Assembly (NCBI GenBank): GCA_020186115.1
Contig: WSYJ01000009.1
Span: 434,001 to 498,000 of the forward strand
From: Histomonas meleagridis
Lineage: Eukaryota; Parabasalia; Tritrichomonadida; Dientamoebidae
Direction: 5' to 3'
Length of the DNA stretch: 64,000 nucleotides
Shown here: positions 49,326-60,600 of the stretch, in pieces
Layout of the letters: every line of letters starts with the position of its first letter
Position numbering within the stretch: position 1 is the stretch's first letter
The notes under the pieces: generated by a model
The model's database searches: none
Seen by the model: only the letters and a program-made list of their open reading frames with translations
What the model was told of the DNA's origin: nothing
Program-made: the position numbers and the translations under genes

Positions 49326-49870
49326 ATATATTATGAAATAAAGTGTAGTTGTTTTCTCAAAACTTTTTTTTTAAATGTTTAAACTTCACAAAGAAGTTTT
49401 GCATGAAAAGTCAGCAGCCGCTTTTGGGAATTTTTGTGTTTGTTTGGCCATAACGTGAATTGGAAGTAAATGCGCTGAACAAAATATAAATATATTCAAT
49501 GGTTCACTTTATTTTATTTTTTTTTTTTTTTTTCAGGTAACAGCTTTTAAAATATGATACTTACTATGTTTTTATATATATCTCGATAAGATCAAATTTT
49601 GTGCCTGATAGGAATTTATTGACAACATCTATTACAGAAACTTATGTATTTTGCGTTACATTTCATTGTACTTTAATCCTTAGGAAAAATTGATAAAATA
49701 TCAGGATCTGGATATCAAATATAAATGATTTACATAAAATGATTGCTTAAAGCACTTAATGGGAAATATATAATTGGGAAAAATTCAGTTATAAAATTAA
49801 CATTTACTAAAACAGGTAAAATTCGTATTCAATGTGGTTGTCACTTAATGTGTTAAACATTTTAATTTTA
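49326..49870. other. Intergenic; nothing recognised
   Basis: AT-rich flank with a long T-run near 49512-49530. No ORF or RNA gene seen. Confidence 0.5.
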
Positions 49871-51310
49871 ATATGTTTTGTTTGAGTAACAATTTCTGTA
49901 TGACCTTTTAAAGATGCCAAGTTAAGTGCTTGTTGTCAAAAATATTTTAAATCAATTCCAAATATTATTTTAAAATATTAAATTATTAAAATAAAATCTA
50001 AATAACATTTATAAATATCTTTGGTATTAATATCTATGCTTTCTTGTTCAAGAAGTAATTTAACTATTTCTGTATAACCATTTTTTGCTGCTATAATAAG
50101 TGCTGTATAAAATCATGTGAATAAAAATCAAACAATCAAAGTAAAAATCAAAACAGTGAAATAAATTTCGAATTATAAAAACAAATATATAATTGTATAA
50201 AGAAATTTCAAATAACAAAAATGAAATTCATAACGTATAAATAAATATCAAAATATAAAAAGAAAAATCATAATGTTTAAATAAATATCGAAAGATAAAA
50301 CAAAAATTCAAATCATTAATGTGGGTGTCAAAAAGTTAGATAATATTTTATATCATCAAAACAAACATAAAACATTAAGAAAAAATTTCATATTATTTAA
50401 ATAAATCTTATAATAGCAAAACAAACATATAATGTTTATAACAAATATGAGGTTTTATAAATGAATATATTTTACGTTTACATCAATTCCTTTTTGATTT
50501 AAAAGCAATTTCACTATTTCTATTTTCTTATTTAGAATTGCTAAATGAAGTGCTGTTCCAAATTATTTAAATGAATTCTAACATAATAAAATAAACATAA
50601 AATTATATAAAGAAATTCCAAATTTTTAAATTGAACTTCAATTATAAAAAACGAATTAGAAACTATTAAAACATATATAAAATTACCAAAACCAATTTCA
50701 AATTGTTGATATTAATATAAAATTAATCAAATAAATCTCAAAATATTCCGCGTTAACATCAATATCGTTTTGATCTAAAAGTAATTTTACTATTTCTATG
50801 TTATTTTTTTTAACTGCTATATGAAGTGCTGTTCCAAAACATTAAAAGAAACATAAAATTATTATAACAAATTTGAAATCATTTCAATAAATATCAAAAC
50901 TTTTAAGTGAATATAAAATTTTTTAAAGAAATTTCAAATTATTTTAACATATTATAAATCATTAACACAAATATCAAATTCTCAAAACAAATATGAAAAT
51001 TTGAAACCAACCATCAAATAATAAAAAATCAATTCTAAAACAATAAAACGAATATTAAATCTTAACAATAAACATAGAATTATTATAATAAATTTCAAAC
51101 TATAAAAACAAATTGTAAATGATTAAAATAAAGTAAAAATTATTAAAGCAAATTATAAATTAATAAAACAAATTTCTAAAGACCAACAAAAACATCAAAT
51201 CACTATTATAAATATAATTGATATTGACATCGATTCCTTTTTGTTCTAAAAGTAATTTTACAATTTTTATGTTATTAATATCAACAGCATAATGAAGAGC
51301 TGTTCCAAAT
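49871..51310 (-). repeat. Minus-strand ankyrin cassettes in AT-rich quasi-repeats
   Basis: Five cassettes lie downstream of the DUF3447 gene that ends at 51505. On the minus strand, in order, they include ALHYAVDINNIKIVKLLLEQ (about 51303-51212), ALHIAVKKNNIEIVKLLLDQ (50830-50741), ALHLAILNKKIEIVKLLLNQ (50555-50467), ALIIAAKNGYTEIVKLLLEQ (50107-50017) and a decayed ALNLASLKGHTEIV (about 49940-49890). Each starts after AACAGC or TACAGC. The intervening 180-390 bp are A-rich with a loose 25-30-bp periodicity of AACAAATATAAAATT-like words. No reading frame spans the spacers. Confidence 0.75.
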
Positions 51311-51504
51311 TAAAGAAATAAACACAAACCCCAAAAAACAAACATAAAATTACAGAAACGAATCCGAAAACATTAAAATAAACAGTAACCTATCAAAATA
51401 GACATCAAAACAATAAAACGAATACAAAATAAATAAAACAAATACTAAATGAATTAAATAAATTTTATGTTCTTAAAACAAATATAAAATTATTAAAACA
51501 AACT

Positions 51505-52788
51505 TCAATACATATTAAAAAACCTTAAATTATTAAATTTAATATATTTTTGGTTTATATTAATTTGATCGTTTTCTAAAATGTATTTCACAAGTTCATA
51601 GTTTTCTGATTTTAAAGAACAGTAAAAAATATCTGTAGGAGTTTCATTGTTCTTAAGGAAATATTTAACAAGATATAAATTTCCTCTACTTGTTGCATTC
51701 ATTATAAAATTATCACCAATTTTCATCCTTTTTTCAAATAAATAAGACAAAATTTCATAATTTTCATTTTGGATACAGATATATCCTAAATCACTAATAT
51801 CTTTTTGTTTTCCATAATAAAAATCTAGTAAATGTTGTTGATTATTTTCAGTTAATTTTTCTAATTTATTTTCATAAATATATTTAAAGATATTATTTTG
51901 ATGGAATTTAATTGCTGTTTCATATGCATCTTTAAATGTTGAATGATTTTGTTCACACAAATGAATGATTTCTTCATTTCCGCCTGAAACTGCATATTTA
52001 CCTGTGTTTTTTACATTTGCTCCATTCATAAGTAAATATTTAAAACATTTAACTGATCCAAAAAATGCTGCATAGTCAATTAATGAAACATTTTTTTGGT
52101 TAACAAATGAACATCTTTCGTAAAGTGATGGTTCAATTGTTTGATTATAATCAAAATTATTTTGTGATGATATTTCTTGAAGTTTTTCGATTTCATCATT
52201 TCGAATTATTTTTGTAATTTCACTTGGATTATGTCCTTCTTCAATATATTTTTTATGACGTTCAAAATCATTTTTTGATAGTTCTGAATAATGTAATATA
52301 AAGGCATTCTCAATGGGATCAATACAATTTCTTCTTTTGTTTTCTTCTTCTGTTTTATAATGTGCAAAATATTTTGTTTGAAGATTTTTGGTAATATTTG
52401 GATCAATTAAATTTCGTTCAATTAGTTGTTCTATAAAATAATATGCTTCTTGTGATTGATTTTTAATTATTTTATTAATAAAAATATCAATGATTTTGGG
52501 AATACCAATGTTTATTTCTTCTTCTTTTCTTTGAATTGATTCTAAATAGTTAAAGCATTCATCACATGAAATTTTGAATGAGGAAAATGCACTGAAAATT
52601 AAATTACTTAAAACAACATTAAATGAATATGGAAAGTTTAAATCAAATAATTTCATTGTTTGTTCAACTGATAAATCAAAATTTTCTCTAGTAGTTATAA
52701 ACACGACATGTTCGATAGTAGAAAGGTATTTACATGGATTTTTAAAACATTCTTTCGAAATATTTTCATTGCTTGTATCAGTGTACAT
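51505..52788 (-). CDS. DUF3447-type ankyrin protein
   Basis: A 427-residue paralogue of the gene at 18135-19364. The order is an N-terminal helical region (EHVVFITTRENFDLSVEQTM; NFPYSFNVVLSNLIFSAFSS), a linker, then the DUF3447/ankyrin core with SLIDYAAFFGSVKCFKYLLM and KYAVSGGNEEIIHLCEQNHS, and three weak ankyrin units ending near YLVKYFLKNNETPT. It stops just before the cassette array at 49871-51310. The fragment at 10790-11640 is a close, truncated copy of its second half. An AAAAGTGC word lies 36 nt upstream of the ATG, on the opposite strand. Confidence 0.85.
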   Translation of the reverse strand: MYTDTSNENISKECFKNPCKYLSTIEHVVFITTRENFDLSVEQTMKLFDLNFPYSFNVVLSNLIFSAFSSFKISCDECFNYLESIQRKEEEINIGIPKIIDIFINKIIKNQSQEAYYFIEQLIERNLIDPNITKNLQTKYFAHYKTEEENKRRNCIDPIENAFILHYSELSKNDFERHKKYIEEGHNPSEITKIIRNDEIEKLQEISSQNNFDYNQTIEPSLYERCSFVNQKNVSLIDYAAFFGSVKCFKYLLMNGANVKNTGKYAVSGGNEEIIHLCEQNHSTFKDAYETAIKFHQNNIFKYIYENKLEKLTENNQQHLLDFYYGKQKDISDLGYICIQNENYEILSYLFEKRMKIGDNFIMNATSRGNLYLVKYFLKNNETPTDIFYCSLKSENYELVKYILENDQININQKYIKFNNLRFFNMY

Positions 52789-53115
52789 TAGTGATACTTT
52801 TATTTACAAGCGAAGAAGAATGTAAAAGTGCTTTCATTAATAACCTTTTGTTACAATGATGGAATTATGCCAAACGAAACTCATGAAAAGAAATTATTCT
52901 TTCTTATTAACATTAAAATCTTTTACAATATATTAAGATATTTATTTATTAAATAAAATGATTTCTTTTTTGAAATGAAATAATAAATTAAAATATAGGT
53001 TAAAATAATAACACGCAAAATTTTCCGCTGGAAATTGGGATGCTTAGTAGATACTTATCATTGAATGTCTTTTTGTTGAAACATAATATTATGTAACATG
53101 AAACGAAGAATTTAA
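52789..53115. other. Intergenic; nothing recognised
   Basis: Upstream flank of the DUF3447 gene and 3' flank of the 70-residue gene. AT-rich, no feature beyond the AAAAGTGC word at 52824-52831. Confidence 0.45.
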
Positions 53116-53328
53116 TTAACTGTTAATTGGATTAATGTTTGTTTCACTGTGTGGCTCTATAGACATTTCATGAAAGTCCGGAACATTTAATATTTTATTT
53201 TGTATTTTAGCAATTAAAAGCTCAAAATCTCCAGCTGCAATTCTTACTTTGATTTGGTCGTTCTTGCATTGTGAGACAATTTTCTTTATAAGGTTATCAA
53301 CTTTCTCAATCTGTTCACCAACATCCAT
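53116..53328 (-). CDS. Small helical protein, 70 residues
   Basis: A short ORF that I consider real because its ATG is preceded at once (13-39 nt) by a promoter module also found before the importin gene at 54269. The product, MDVGEQIEKVDNLIKKIVSQ then helical sequence to KILNVPDF and a polar tail, looks like a two-helix subunit of a larger assembly. Lengths of this kind occur in Mediator, BLOC and kinetochore components, but I recognise none of them. Confidence 0.55.
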   Translation of the reverse strand: MDVGEQIEKVDNLIKKIVSQCKNDQIKVRIAAGDFELLIAKIQNKILNVPDFHEMSIEPHSETNINPINS

Positions 53329-53340
53329 GTTCCAAAATTT

Positions 53341-53378
53341 AACGTCTCACAACCGAAAAGTGACGTTTGGATGACGTT
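53341..53378 (-). promoter_or_regulatory. AACGTC-N15-GACGTT promoter module
   Basis: AACGTC (53341-53346) and GACGTT (53362-53367) form an inverted repeat spaced by 15 bp. CAACCG and AAAAGTGAC (53356-53364) lie inside it, and a second GACGTT is at 53373-53378. The 27-bp module is almost repeated at 54203-54229. It sits just upstream of the 70-residue ORF. Confidence 0.55.
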
Positions 53379-54202
53379 AAGGGTGCAGTCCGACCATATA
53401 TAAACTCAATATAAAATAGAAATATCTCGAAAATAAATTAATAATTTTCAATATAATTCTAAAAAAATATTTTACTCAAATTATATTTTGATATTACAGA
53501 TTATAATGTTACAGAAGATTGAGAATATTGAATGCGAAAGGTATTTTTTACCCATTTTTTCTTGAAAATGCTCTGATTTGAATGACTCCTGAATCCCTCT
53601 CAACCATTTTTTCCATGCAAAATATTAATATCCATTTTTATATGTATATTCATGATATATTTTTATATTACATTTTCATTATGTTGCAAGTATATTATTA
53701 TTTATAATTTATGTTAATTTATATTCAAAATATAATGATTTGTGACGAGGTGATTTCACTACACTTTTTTAGAATGCGAATATTTCGAATTTTTTTTTAA
53801 AAAATAAATTTGGTTCATTTTTGCATTTTATGTAAATACAATTCTTTATGATTCAAAACATTTATGTTACAATCCACGATGTTATTTCCACTTTTCGAAA
53901 ATTAGATGATGAGGAAGAACAAGAAAATAAATAAAGCAAAAAGGCGATAAAAACTGTACAAGTTGACTTCGAAAAAAATAGATAACTAATTTATTAGCAC
54001 AACATGCATGATTCGATCAGATAATTAAAAATAAATTTTACTTTTTTATAGCCATATATATTAATAAAATAATTATGATATTTCTATTGAGTTATGTAAA
54101 AATATATTATGATATTTTCGAGATATTTTCATTCTATGCAAAAATACTTTCAATACATATCTGGTCTGCCCACATCCAAATTGAGGGCACTTTTGTGTGT
54201 TT
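53379..54202. other. Intergenic; nothing recognised
   Basis: About 0.8 kb of very AT-rich sequence between two divergent promoter modules. No ORF, RNA gene or repeat supported. Confidence 0.5.
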
Positions 54203-54229
54203 AACGTCCTCCAACCGTAAGGTGACGTT
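54203..54229 (+). promoter_or_regulatory. AACGTC-N15-GACGTT promoter module upstream of importin
   Basis: AACGTC (54203-54208) and GACGTT (54224-54229) are spaced by 15 bp with CAACCG between, as at 53341. The module ends 39 nt before the importin ATG, and AACGT recurs at 54239. Confidence 0.55.
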
Positions 54230-54268
54230 TCGGAATTCAACGTAACCATTTTTATATCTGTCCACTAA

Positions 54269-56857
54269 ATGATCTCCAATGGTGCAATAGACTTTATACA
54301 ATGCATAAAAAAGATAATATTTGCCACACCACAAACAGAAGAAGAAGCATATAATATTAACAATGCTTTGAATGCCATTACATCTGATCCAAATTCATTC
54401 AATTATTTTTTTGAGATCATAACATCCAACCCAGTGAGTCCAGAAATAACAGAAATAATATCACAATATGGTCGTGCTATATTTTCACATTTGGTCAAAA
54501 AAATCCCATATTTGGACCCAAATGTCAAACTTGCTTTTGGCCAAAATATCTTGAATGTAATGATAGCTATATATAAATCTTTTCCTGATCTAACTATGCA
54601 ATGTTTAAGTGGGTTTAAATTTTTATGCGATTTTCCAAGAATAAATGTCTCAAATATTGGAATGCTTGGCATATCCAAAATACAAAATCCCACAACAGAT
54701 GAAGAATTTTTTATTGGTCTCAAACTTTATAAGTATGCAATTATGAAAAATTATAATACCAAATTTTTAATGGAATTAGAGCCCCAACAGTTTTATGAAA
54801 TTAAATCATTATTCCAACCATATTTCGATAAAATACTTGATCCAAATTTTTTTGTTAAATGTCGATATATCTTCAAATTCTTTTATAACATACGATTTAA
54901 CATATCCAAATTTATATTTTTTGATGGCACAGACAAACCAATTGTAATGTGGTTAGTTGAATTATTTCAACTTTTTTTAAGTTTTGATTGTCCAATTAAG
55001 GATGATGATTTCTTATTACTTGTTCAATCTGCGTTTAAACTATTTCATATTATCTTACAAAATGAACATAACAAACCCTTTTTTGAAGAAAAGCAAATTA
55101 TGAAAATGTGTTCACCAATTGTATATCAAATGTTATTACGTGCGCCAATGTTATGTAATCCGAATGTAACATATTTTGATGTATGTGGGACATCTATAAA
55201 TGTCATAAATATTATTGCAGATCAACAATTTTGTTATGAACATATTAAAGAATTACTTTTAATGTGTTTATATTATGTACAAATTGATCCAAAAGATGAA
55301 GAAGAATTTAAAGTTAACCCTCAAAAAAATATCGAAATAGCATATATCGAACATAAGTATACTAATAGTTATGCTCGAACTACAACAATTGCATTTTTCG
55401 AAAAAATAATAAGATTTTTCGAAAATGATATTTTTCGGTTTTTAAATATCTTTTTCGACTTTTGCAAAGACAAAATTTCAGAAGGATTTTATCGTTTGCT
55501 CATTTGTGTATTAAAATTTGTTTCAACAATTTTTAATCAATTAACAGGTGACACGAAAACATTTCTTCACGAAACATTACTTTTTTTGTTTTCAAATGAC
55601 AGTTCTTCAATTCTAACCAAATATTTAGCGTTTTCTTATGGAAGTTACTTTTTAACAGATGAAATAAGATGTTATTTAGTTAATATCGCAATGGATTTAG
55701 CAAATTTGGATATGTTTGTGTATACTTTATATTGTCAAATCCTTAAACATATATTTAATGTAAAAGGTCAAACGAAGTTTTTATCAGATGAAAATATTTT
55801 ACAATTGTTCGAAAATCATAACAAATGTTTAACTGATGCGTTTACAAAAGTTTACGTGAAAATATTTTCCGAAGCTCCACAAAGACTTCAAGCAATTAAT
55901 TTTCGTGTATTAAACAATGCTTTAAACGAATGGGAAGCATTATTAAATACACCCGAAATAAATCAAGCTTCTTATTCGAATCTAAATTTCGACCAAAAAG
56001 TTTGGGCATATTGTAAATTGTTCTCACAACAAGCTTTAATTGATGGAATTGTTTTCCCTTTTAAACAATTATCGATTTTAATTTATAACTCTTTGGTCAA
56101 TTTATCATTAACTCAAGCTATTGGAGACTTCATGACGATAATAACAAGCTCGTTCAAAGTAAAGGTGTTTAAGGAAGGAATTAACTTTTTCTTTGAATTG
56201 ATATATAAACTTTTGTTAAAATTAGATAATTGTTATTATGAAGATATAGTGACGCCACTTTTTGCTTTATTTCAGAATCATTTGAATGATTTACCTCACC
56301 TCCACCTCATCAATGAAATAATTCAATTTCTTATTGGCTTGATTACACCGCAAAGTCAAAAGCTTTTTACTGAGGATTATTTGGTGATTGTTCGCTTACT
56401 TTGTAGGTTTTTCCAAGCTGGTTTTAATATTAATATGGAGCTGATTACCAACTCATTAAATCAACTTAAGGAAATTGATCAATATATTTATTTGATGTTA
56501 TTAATTGAAGTTAATTGTTCAAAAATGCTTAGGAATAACGAACCAATTGTTCTTCCATTAGATTATCTGCGTGATTGGGCTAAATTATGCCTAAGTGGTT
56601 TCATGATTAACGAATATTATCGAAGAATTTCAATATTCGGTTTGAGTTTTTATATAAATAACTCGCAGCAAATAGGAATTAATTTACAAGAAGTGATAAA
56701 CAATTTGATTTTGAATACGTTTGAATATAACAAAGAATTTTTAAATGGAAAATATGTGAGATATATCGACGATGATTATATTTCCCCTTTCGAAATCCTA
56801 GCGCCTGAGCCAGAGGGCTTCGTGCACGAAAATATTGACGAATTAGAAAATGTATGA
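54269..56857 (+). CDS. Importin-7/8-like karyopherin
   Basis: An 862-residue HEAT-repeat nuclear import receptor candidate. It opens with a TEEEAYNINNALNAITSDPN helix typical of importin-beta N-termini. Helix pairs follow throughout (KCRYIFKFFYNIRFNISKFI; AYCKLFSQQALIDGIVFPFK). The acidic C-terminus (ISPFEILAPEPEGFVHENID) resembles the acidic ends of importin-7/8/Nmd5 members. It is shorter than the usual 1000-1050 residues of that group, and divergence is high, so the subfamily is tentative. It is the third karyopherin in this window. Single exon. Confidence 0.65.
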   Translation: MISNGAIDFIQCIKKIIFATPQTEEEAYNINNALNAITSDPNSFNYFFEIITSNPVSPEITEIISQYGRAIFSHLVKKIPYLDPNVKLAFGQNILNVMIAIYKSFPDLTMQCLSGFKFLCDFPRINVSNIGMLGISKIQNPTTDEEFFIGLKLYKYAIMKNYNTKFLMELEPQQFYEIKSLFQPYFDKILDPNFFVKCRYIFKFFYNIRFNISKFIFFDGTDKPIVMWLVELFQLFLSFDCPIKDDDFLLLVQSAFKLFHIILQNEHNKPFFEEKQIMKMCSPIVYQMLLRAPMLCNPNVTYFDVCGTSINVINIIADQQFCYEHIKELLLMCLYYVQIDPKDEEEFKVNPQKNIEIAYIEHKYTNSYARTTTIAFFEKIIRFFENDIFRFLNIFFDFCKDKISEGFYRLLICVLKFVSTIFNQLTGDTKTFLHETLLFLFSNDSSSILTKYLAFSYGSYFLTDEIRCYLVNIAMDLANLDMFVYTLYCQILKHIFNVKGQTKFLSDENILQLFENHNKCLTDAFTKVYVKIFSEAPQRLQAINFRVLNNALNEWEALLNTPEINQASYSNLNFDQKVWAYCKLFSQQALIDGIVFPFKQLSILIYNSLVNLSLTQAIGDFMTIITSSFKVKVFKEGINFFFELIYKLLLKLDNCYYEDIVTPLFALFQNHLNDLPHLHLINEIIQFLIGLITPQSQKLFTEDYLVIVRLLCRFFQAGFNINMELITNSLNQLKEIDQYIYLMLLIEVNCSKMLRNNEPIVLPLDYLRDWAKLCLSGFMINEYYRRISIFGLSFYINNSQQIGINLQEVINNLILNTFEYNKEFLNGKYVRYIDDDYISPFEILAPEPEGFVHENIDELENV

Positions 56858-57367
56858 AATAAAAACTTTGCAATTTTAAATTTTTTGTACTTCAAATGAA
56901 ATTTGTCTATTAGTAGACACTGCCTTTCTATTTTTGTCTTAACAAACTAAAAAAAAAATACTTTATCAATGATAACATCTTTGCTAGATAAAGTGGTTTA
57001 CCATCAAATGAGATTCAAACACGCTTTTCAGGTGTTGTTCAAAATATTTTTCCAATATCACCTGATATATTTAAGAGTATAATCCCTTCATCTTTTGTGA
57101 TTTTTCTGAAACTTTATCAAATAAAATATTGGTATTAATATTTTTTTTTGAAAGAAAAATAAAATTGTTTTTCATAAAATTGAAAAAAAATTCAAACAAG
57201 TCTTAAAGAAAAATAAACACCTTTTGGTTGTGATTTTAAATAGATCATGCTTCATGTTTTTGGTGATCAATATATTTTTAAAAAAATTTTACTTATGATT
57301 AATCAACTCATATGATGTCAACGTCGATCACACATTCCCTTAAACGGTGAGAAGGAATTTTTCATTA
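56858..57367. other. Intergenic; nothing recognised
   Basis: AT-rich flank. A TCAACGTCGATC word occurs at about 57318, reminiscent of the AACGTC arm of the promoter modules. No other feature. Confidence 0.45.
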
Positions 57368-57586
57368 ATGAAGTTCAAATTTGTGTATCACAACCATTCC
57401 GGTGAAATCCTCCGCTCATGTTTTGAATCACTTTTTTTTGTGTGTAAAAATCCGACAGAGCTTTTTAACAGGTTTATAGATAATTCGAGCGAAAATGGCC
57501 GAGTACGATATAAAATGTGTTCAATTTCCCAGGTTTTTGAGGTACCCTATGTAACCGAAAAAAATTTGGACCCGATTCGAAATTGA
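57368..57586 (+). CDS. Possible small protein, 72 residues
   Basis: From ATG 57368 the frame encodes 72 residues (MKFKFVYHNHSGEILRSCFE ... EVPYVTEKNLDPIRN) with a base composition closer to genes than to the flanks. It ends 54 nt before the next ATG on the same strand. No family is recognised. It may be a genuine small gene or a chance ORF within the promoter of the large downstream gene. Confidence 0.3.
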   Translation: MKFKFVYHNHSGEILRSCFESLFFVCKNPTELFNRFIDNSSENGRVRYKMCSISQVFEVPYVTEKNLDPIRN

Positions 57587-57640
57587 GAGGGATCGCTTCA
57601 AAAAGCCTGACCCAAAAAATGACTTCATTTTTTACAAGAT

Positions 57641-60600
57641 ATGTCTTCAAAGCAAAACAATTCAAGATTTAAAAGCGTTGTAGAGGTATTAGTCAAGGAA
57701 AAGGTAAAGTCTAGGAAAAGTTTAATCGAATTTTTATGCAAATCACAATCAATAAGAACCGAAATTCCAAGTCTTTTCAAAACACTTGCTAAAAGCGAGA
57801 AAAAATATAGGGAGGAATATATATTACTGATATGTGAGCTTTTAAGTGAGATAATTCAAACTTATACCCCAGAAGAACAAGTTCAATTTGCAATCCAAAT
57901 TTCACAATTTCCAAATTATGTAACACGTTATGACACGTACATGAAAATAGTTGAAGCTGTCAAAAAGATGACTCCAAAGAGTGATAGTGCTGAAGATGTT
58001 TATTACAGAATTAATGAAAAGAGTGGGCCTTTTAAAGTTATTGTAGTCGCTGCGTTAAGTGAACAACTTTCAGGGCTTCAACACCGTTGCTTAAATGAGA
58101 TTAGTTCCAAGTTAACATCAAATATTCCAGCACAATTTATCCTTGCTTTCTTACATATCCTTAGTTTTATTCCAGCCGAAGAGGTGTCACGCACTGACTT
58201 TTCACCTGAGAAGCTCAAAGTTACAGTTAATGATTTATTATCACGAAATACAGATTTAGATAACAAAACTGTCCTTCGTCTTCTTCTTGATCTTCATAAG
58301 ATATATCCCGGTGAAGAATTCTGTGGGTTATTTACGAACAATGCAGTACAAAATCTTAAGAAATTATTAGTATCGACAAGAGACTATGATTCATATTTCT
58401 TTAATCTCTTTGAAATCCTTCCATCGCAATCAAGTAATCCCGAGTTTACAGTTGCCACACAAATATCATCATTTCTTGCACCATTGTCATCACTTGTCAA
58501 ATCATATGACGATCCAATACTTGAAAAAATTTATTCATTTATACTTCCACGTAAGAGTGACAGTGTCTTTAATAACACATTTATCTTATTAACCACAAAA
58601 GCAGATACATATAGAGCATCATTAATGATTGGCATTAAGACAAGGTTATTATATGAAAATAATACGCTTTATGAGAAATGTTTTCCATCAGTTGCAAACC
58701 CAGAAACGTCAGGCATCATGTTAGATTTCATACCAAAAGCTATTGAAGAAGGGTTAATCTCGACGAATAATATTGGAACTACTATTAAAGCAATCATTGC
58801 AGTTATTGAAAATGAGAAATTAATATATCAAACAGAAATTCAAGAGAACTTAAATAAGGCGCTTGATTTATTAATTGATAATTATCATTTAAATATCATC
58901 GAAGCATTCATTAAAGATGTAACACGAATTAATTCAATTGATGTAATTAATAAACTTGTTAAATTAAGTTTGGATCATTTCCCATCAGATGAAATTATAA
59001 CAGAAAAGTTTAATCAAGTCGATTACTTTAATTTAGTTACATCATTCTCACGATTTGTTACATCGAGACATTTTGAAGAAGATAAACAAAACAATATGTT
59101 AGAATTAATACTTAAGTTATCAAACATCTTAGTAAGTTCTACTAATGAAGTTGTACCTGATTTACCAATTACTGTTAGTAATTATTTAACATTTTGTATT
59201 CCATCGAATGTTAATTCAGCATTTATAGGTAATGCATATAAGTTATTAGAAACAAATAAATCATTTGTAATTGTATTATCTACAATTAGTAAACCTTCTT
59301 CATCAGAGAAAAAGAAAATCGATGATGCAGTTGGTTCATTAATTAATCATATTGATCTTTATGCGATTTATTATTCTTCAAGTATCGCTTATAATTCACA
59401 TTCATTTTCACAATTATTAAAGAATTCTAAAAATAATAAAAATGGAATCATTAATAAGAAATCAAGTCAATTAGCTAAATGTATCTTAGCTACAATTACT
59501 TATATACTTTATAATCTTTCATCTGGTTCATGTAAGAAGAATTTGGATAATAAAAACATATTAAAATTGATTTATCAAGCAACGCCAAAAGAAAACTTCA
59601 AAATAGTACAAGATGAAGTCTGTGAAATGGTTAATGCATTATCGAAATGTAAACAAATTGAACCAAAAGAGAAATTTGTGGTTCGCTTAATACAAAATCC
59701 AGTTTTCTTCGAATATATACCAGGTTTATTATCTAAAGTTAAACCAAAAGATGGAATATTTGCATTAGCAGTTCGTTCGTGGATAATTCGTTATATTTCT
59801 AACACTATATCGAAAGATAAATCACAACGAATTTTAGAGATGTTATTAGGCTATTTAAATAGTCCTAAAGCACTTGAAATCTTCATTGAAACTATTATGC
59901 CATTTTTACAAAAAGAAGAAAATGTAATCGAAACACTTAAATTAAGTATATTTGTATCACAATATTGTATTGAGAATGGTATTAAATATCATTGTGATCC
60001 TACTAATTTAATATTAATTACATGTAGTCCATGTTTATCATTAAATGATGATACAAGAATTGTAGCTACAACATTCTTTGTTACTATATTTGAGTTAAAT
60101 GATTTTAGTGAATCATATAAAAGTGATCAACCAGCATCAGAAGTGAAAGTAATATTTGTTGAATTATTCCAAAAAATATTCGAAAAGATTCTCGCTCCAA
60201 TATCAGTTGGAATATTTGAGAAAATCGTTGATAAGTCAGCTTATACATTATCTGATTTATTAATGATGAGAGTTATAGTATTATTATATCATGCAGAGTT
60301 ATTAAAGTCGAAGAAGATGCCATTAGAGAAAATACTTTTGTTTAAGCCACAAAAATCTGATCCTGAAAACACAGAACAAATCCATAAAATCATTTTATGT
60401 TTTGCAGAAAACCAAACAAAAGCATTTGTACGATATATTTATCAAGCGCCAATTAATGAAGTTGTTGTTAATTGTATACCTAAAATCTTCCAAAACAATA
60501 AAATCAGAGATTTGTTCTTAGAAGAAATGATATTATGTACTGCCGAAATCAAAAAAGCTTCAACGGCAAGTTCTGGATTTAAGATATTATTAGATTTAAT

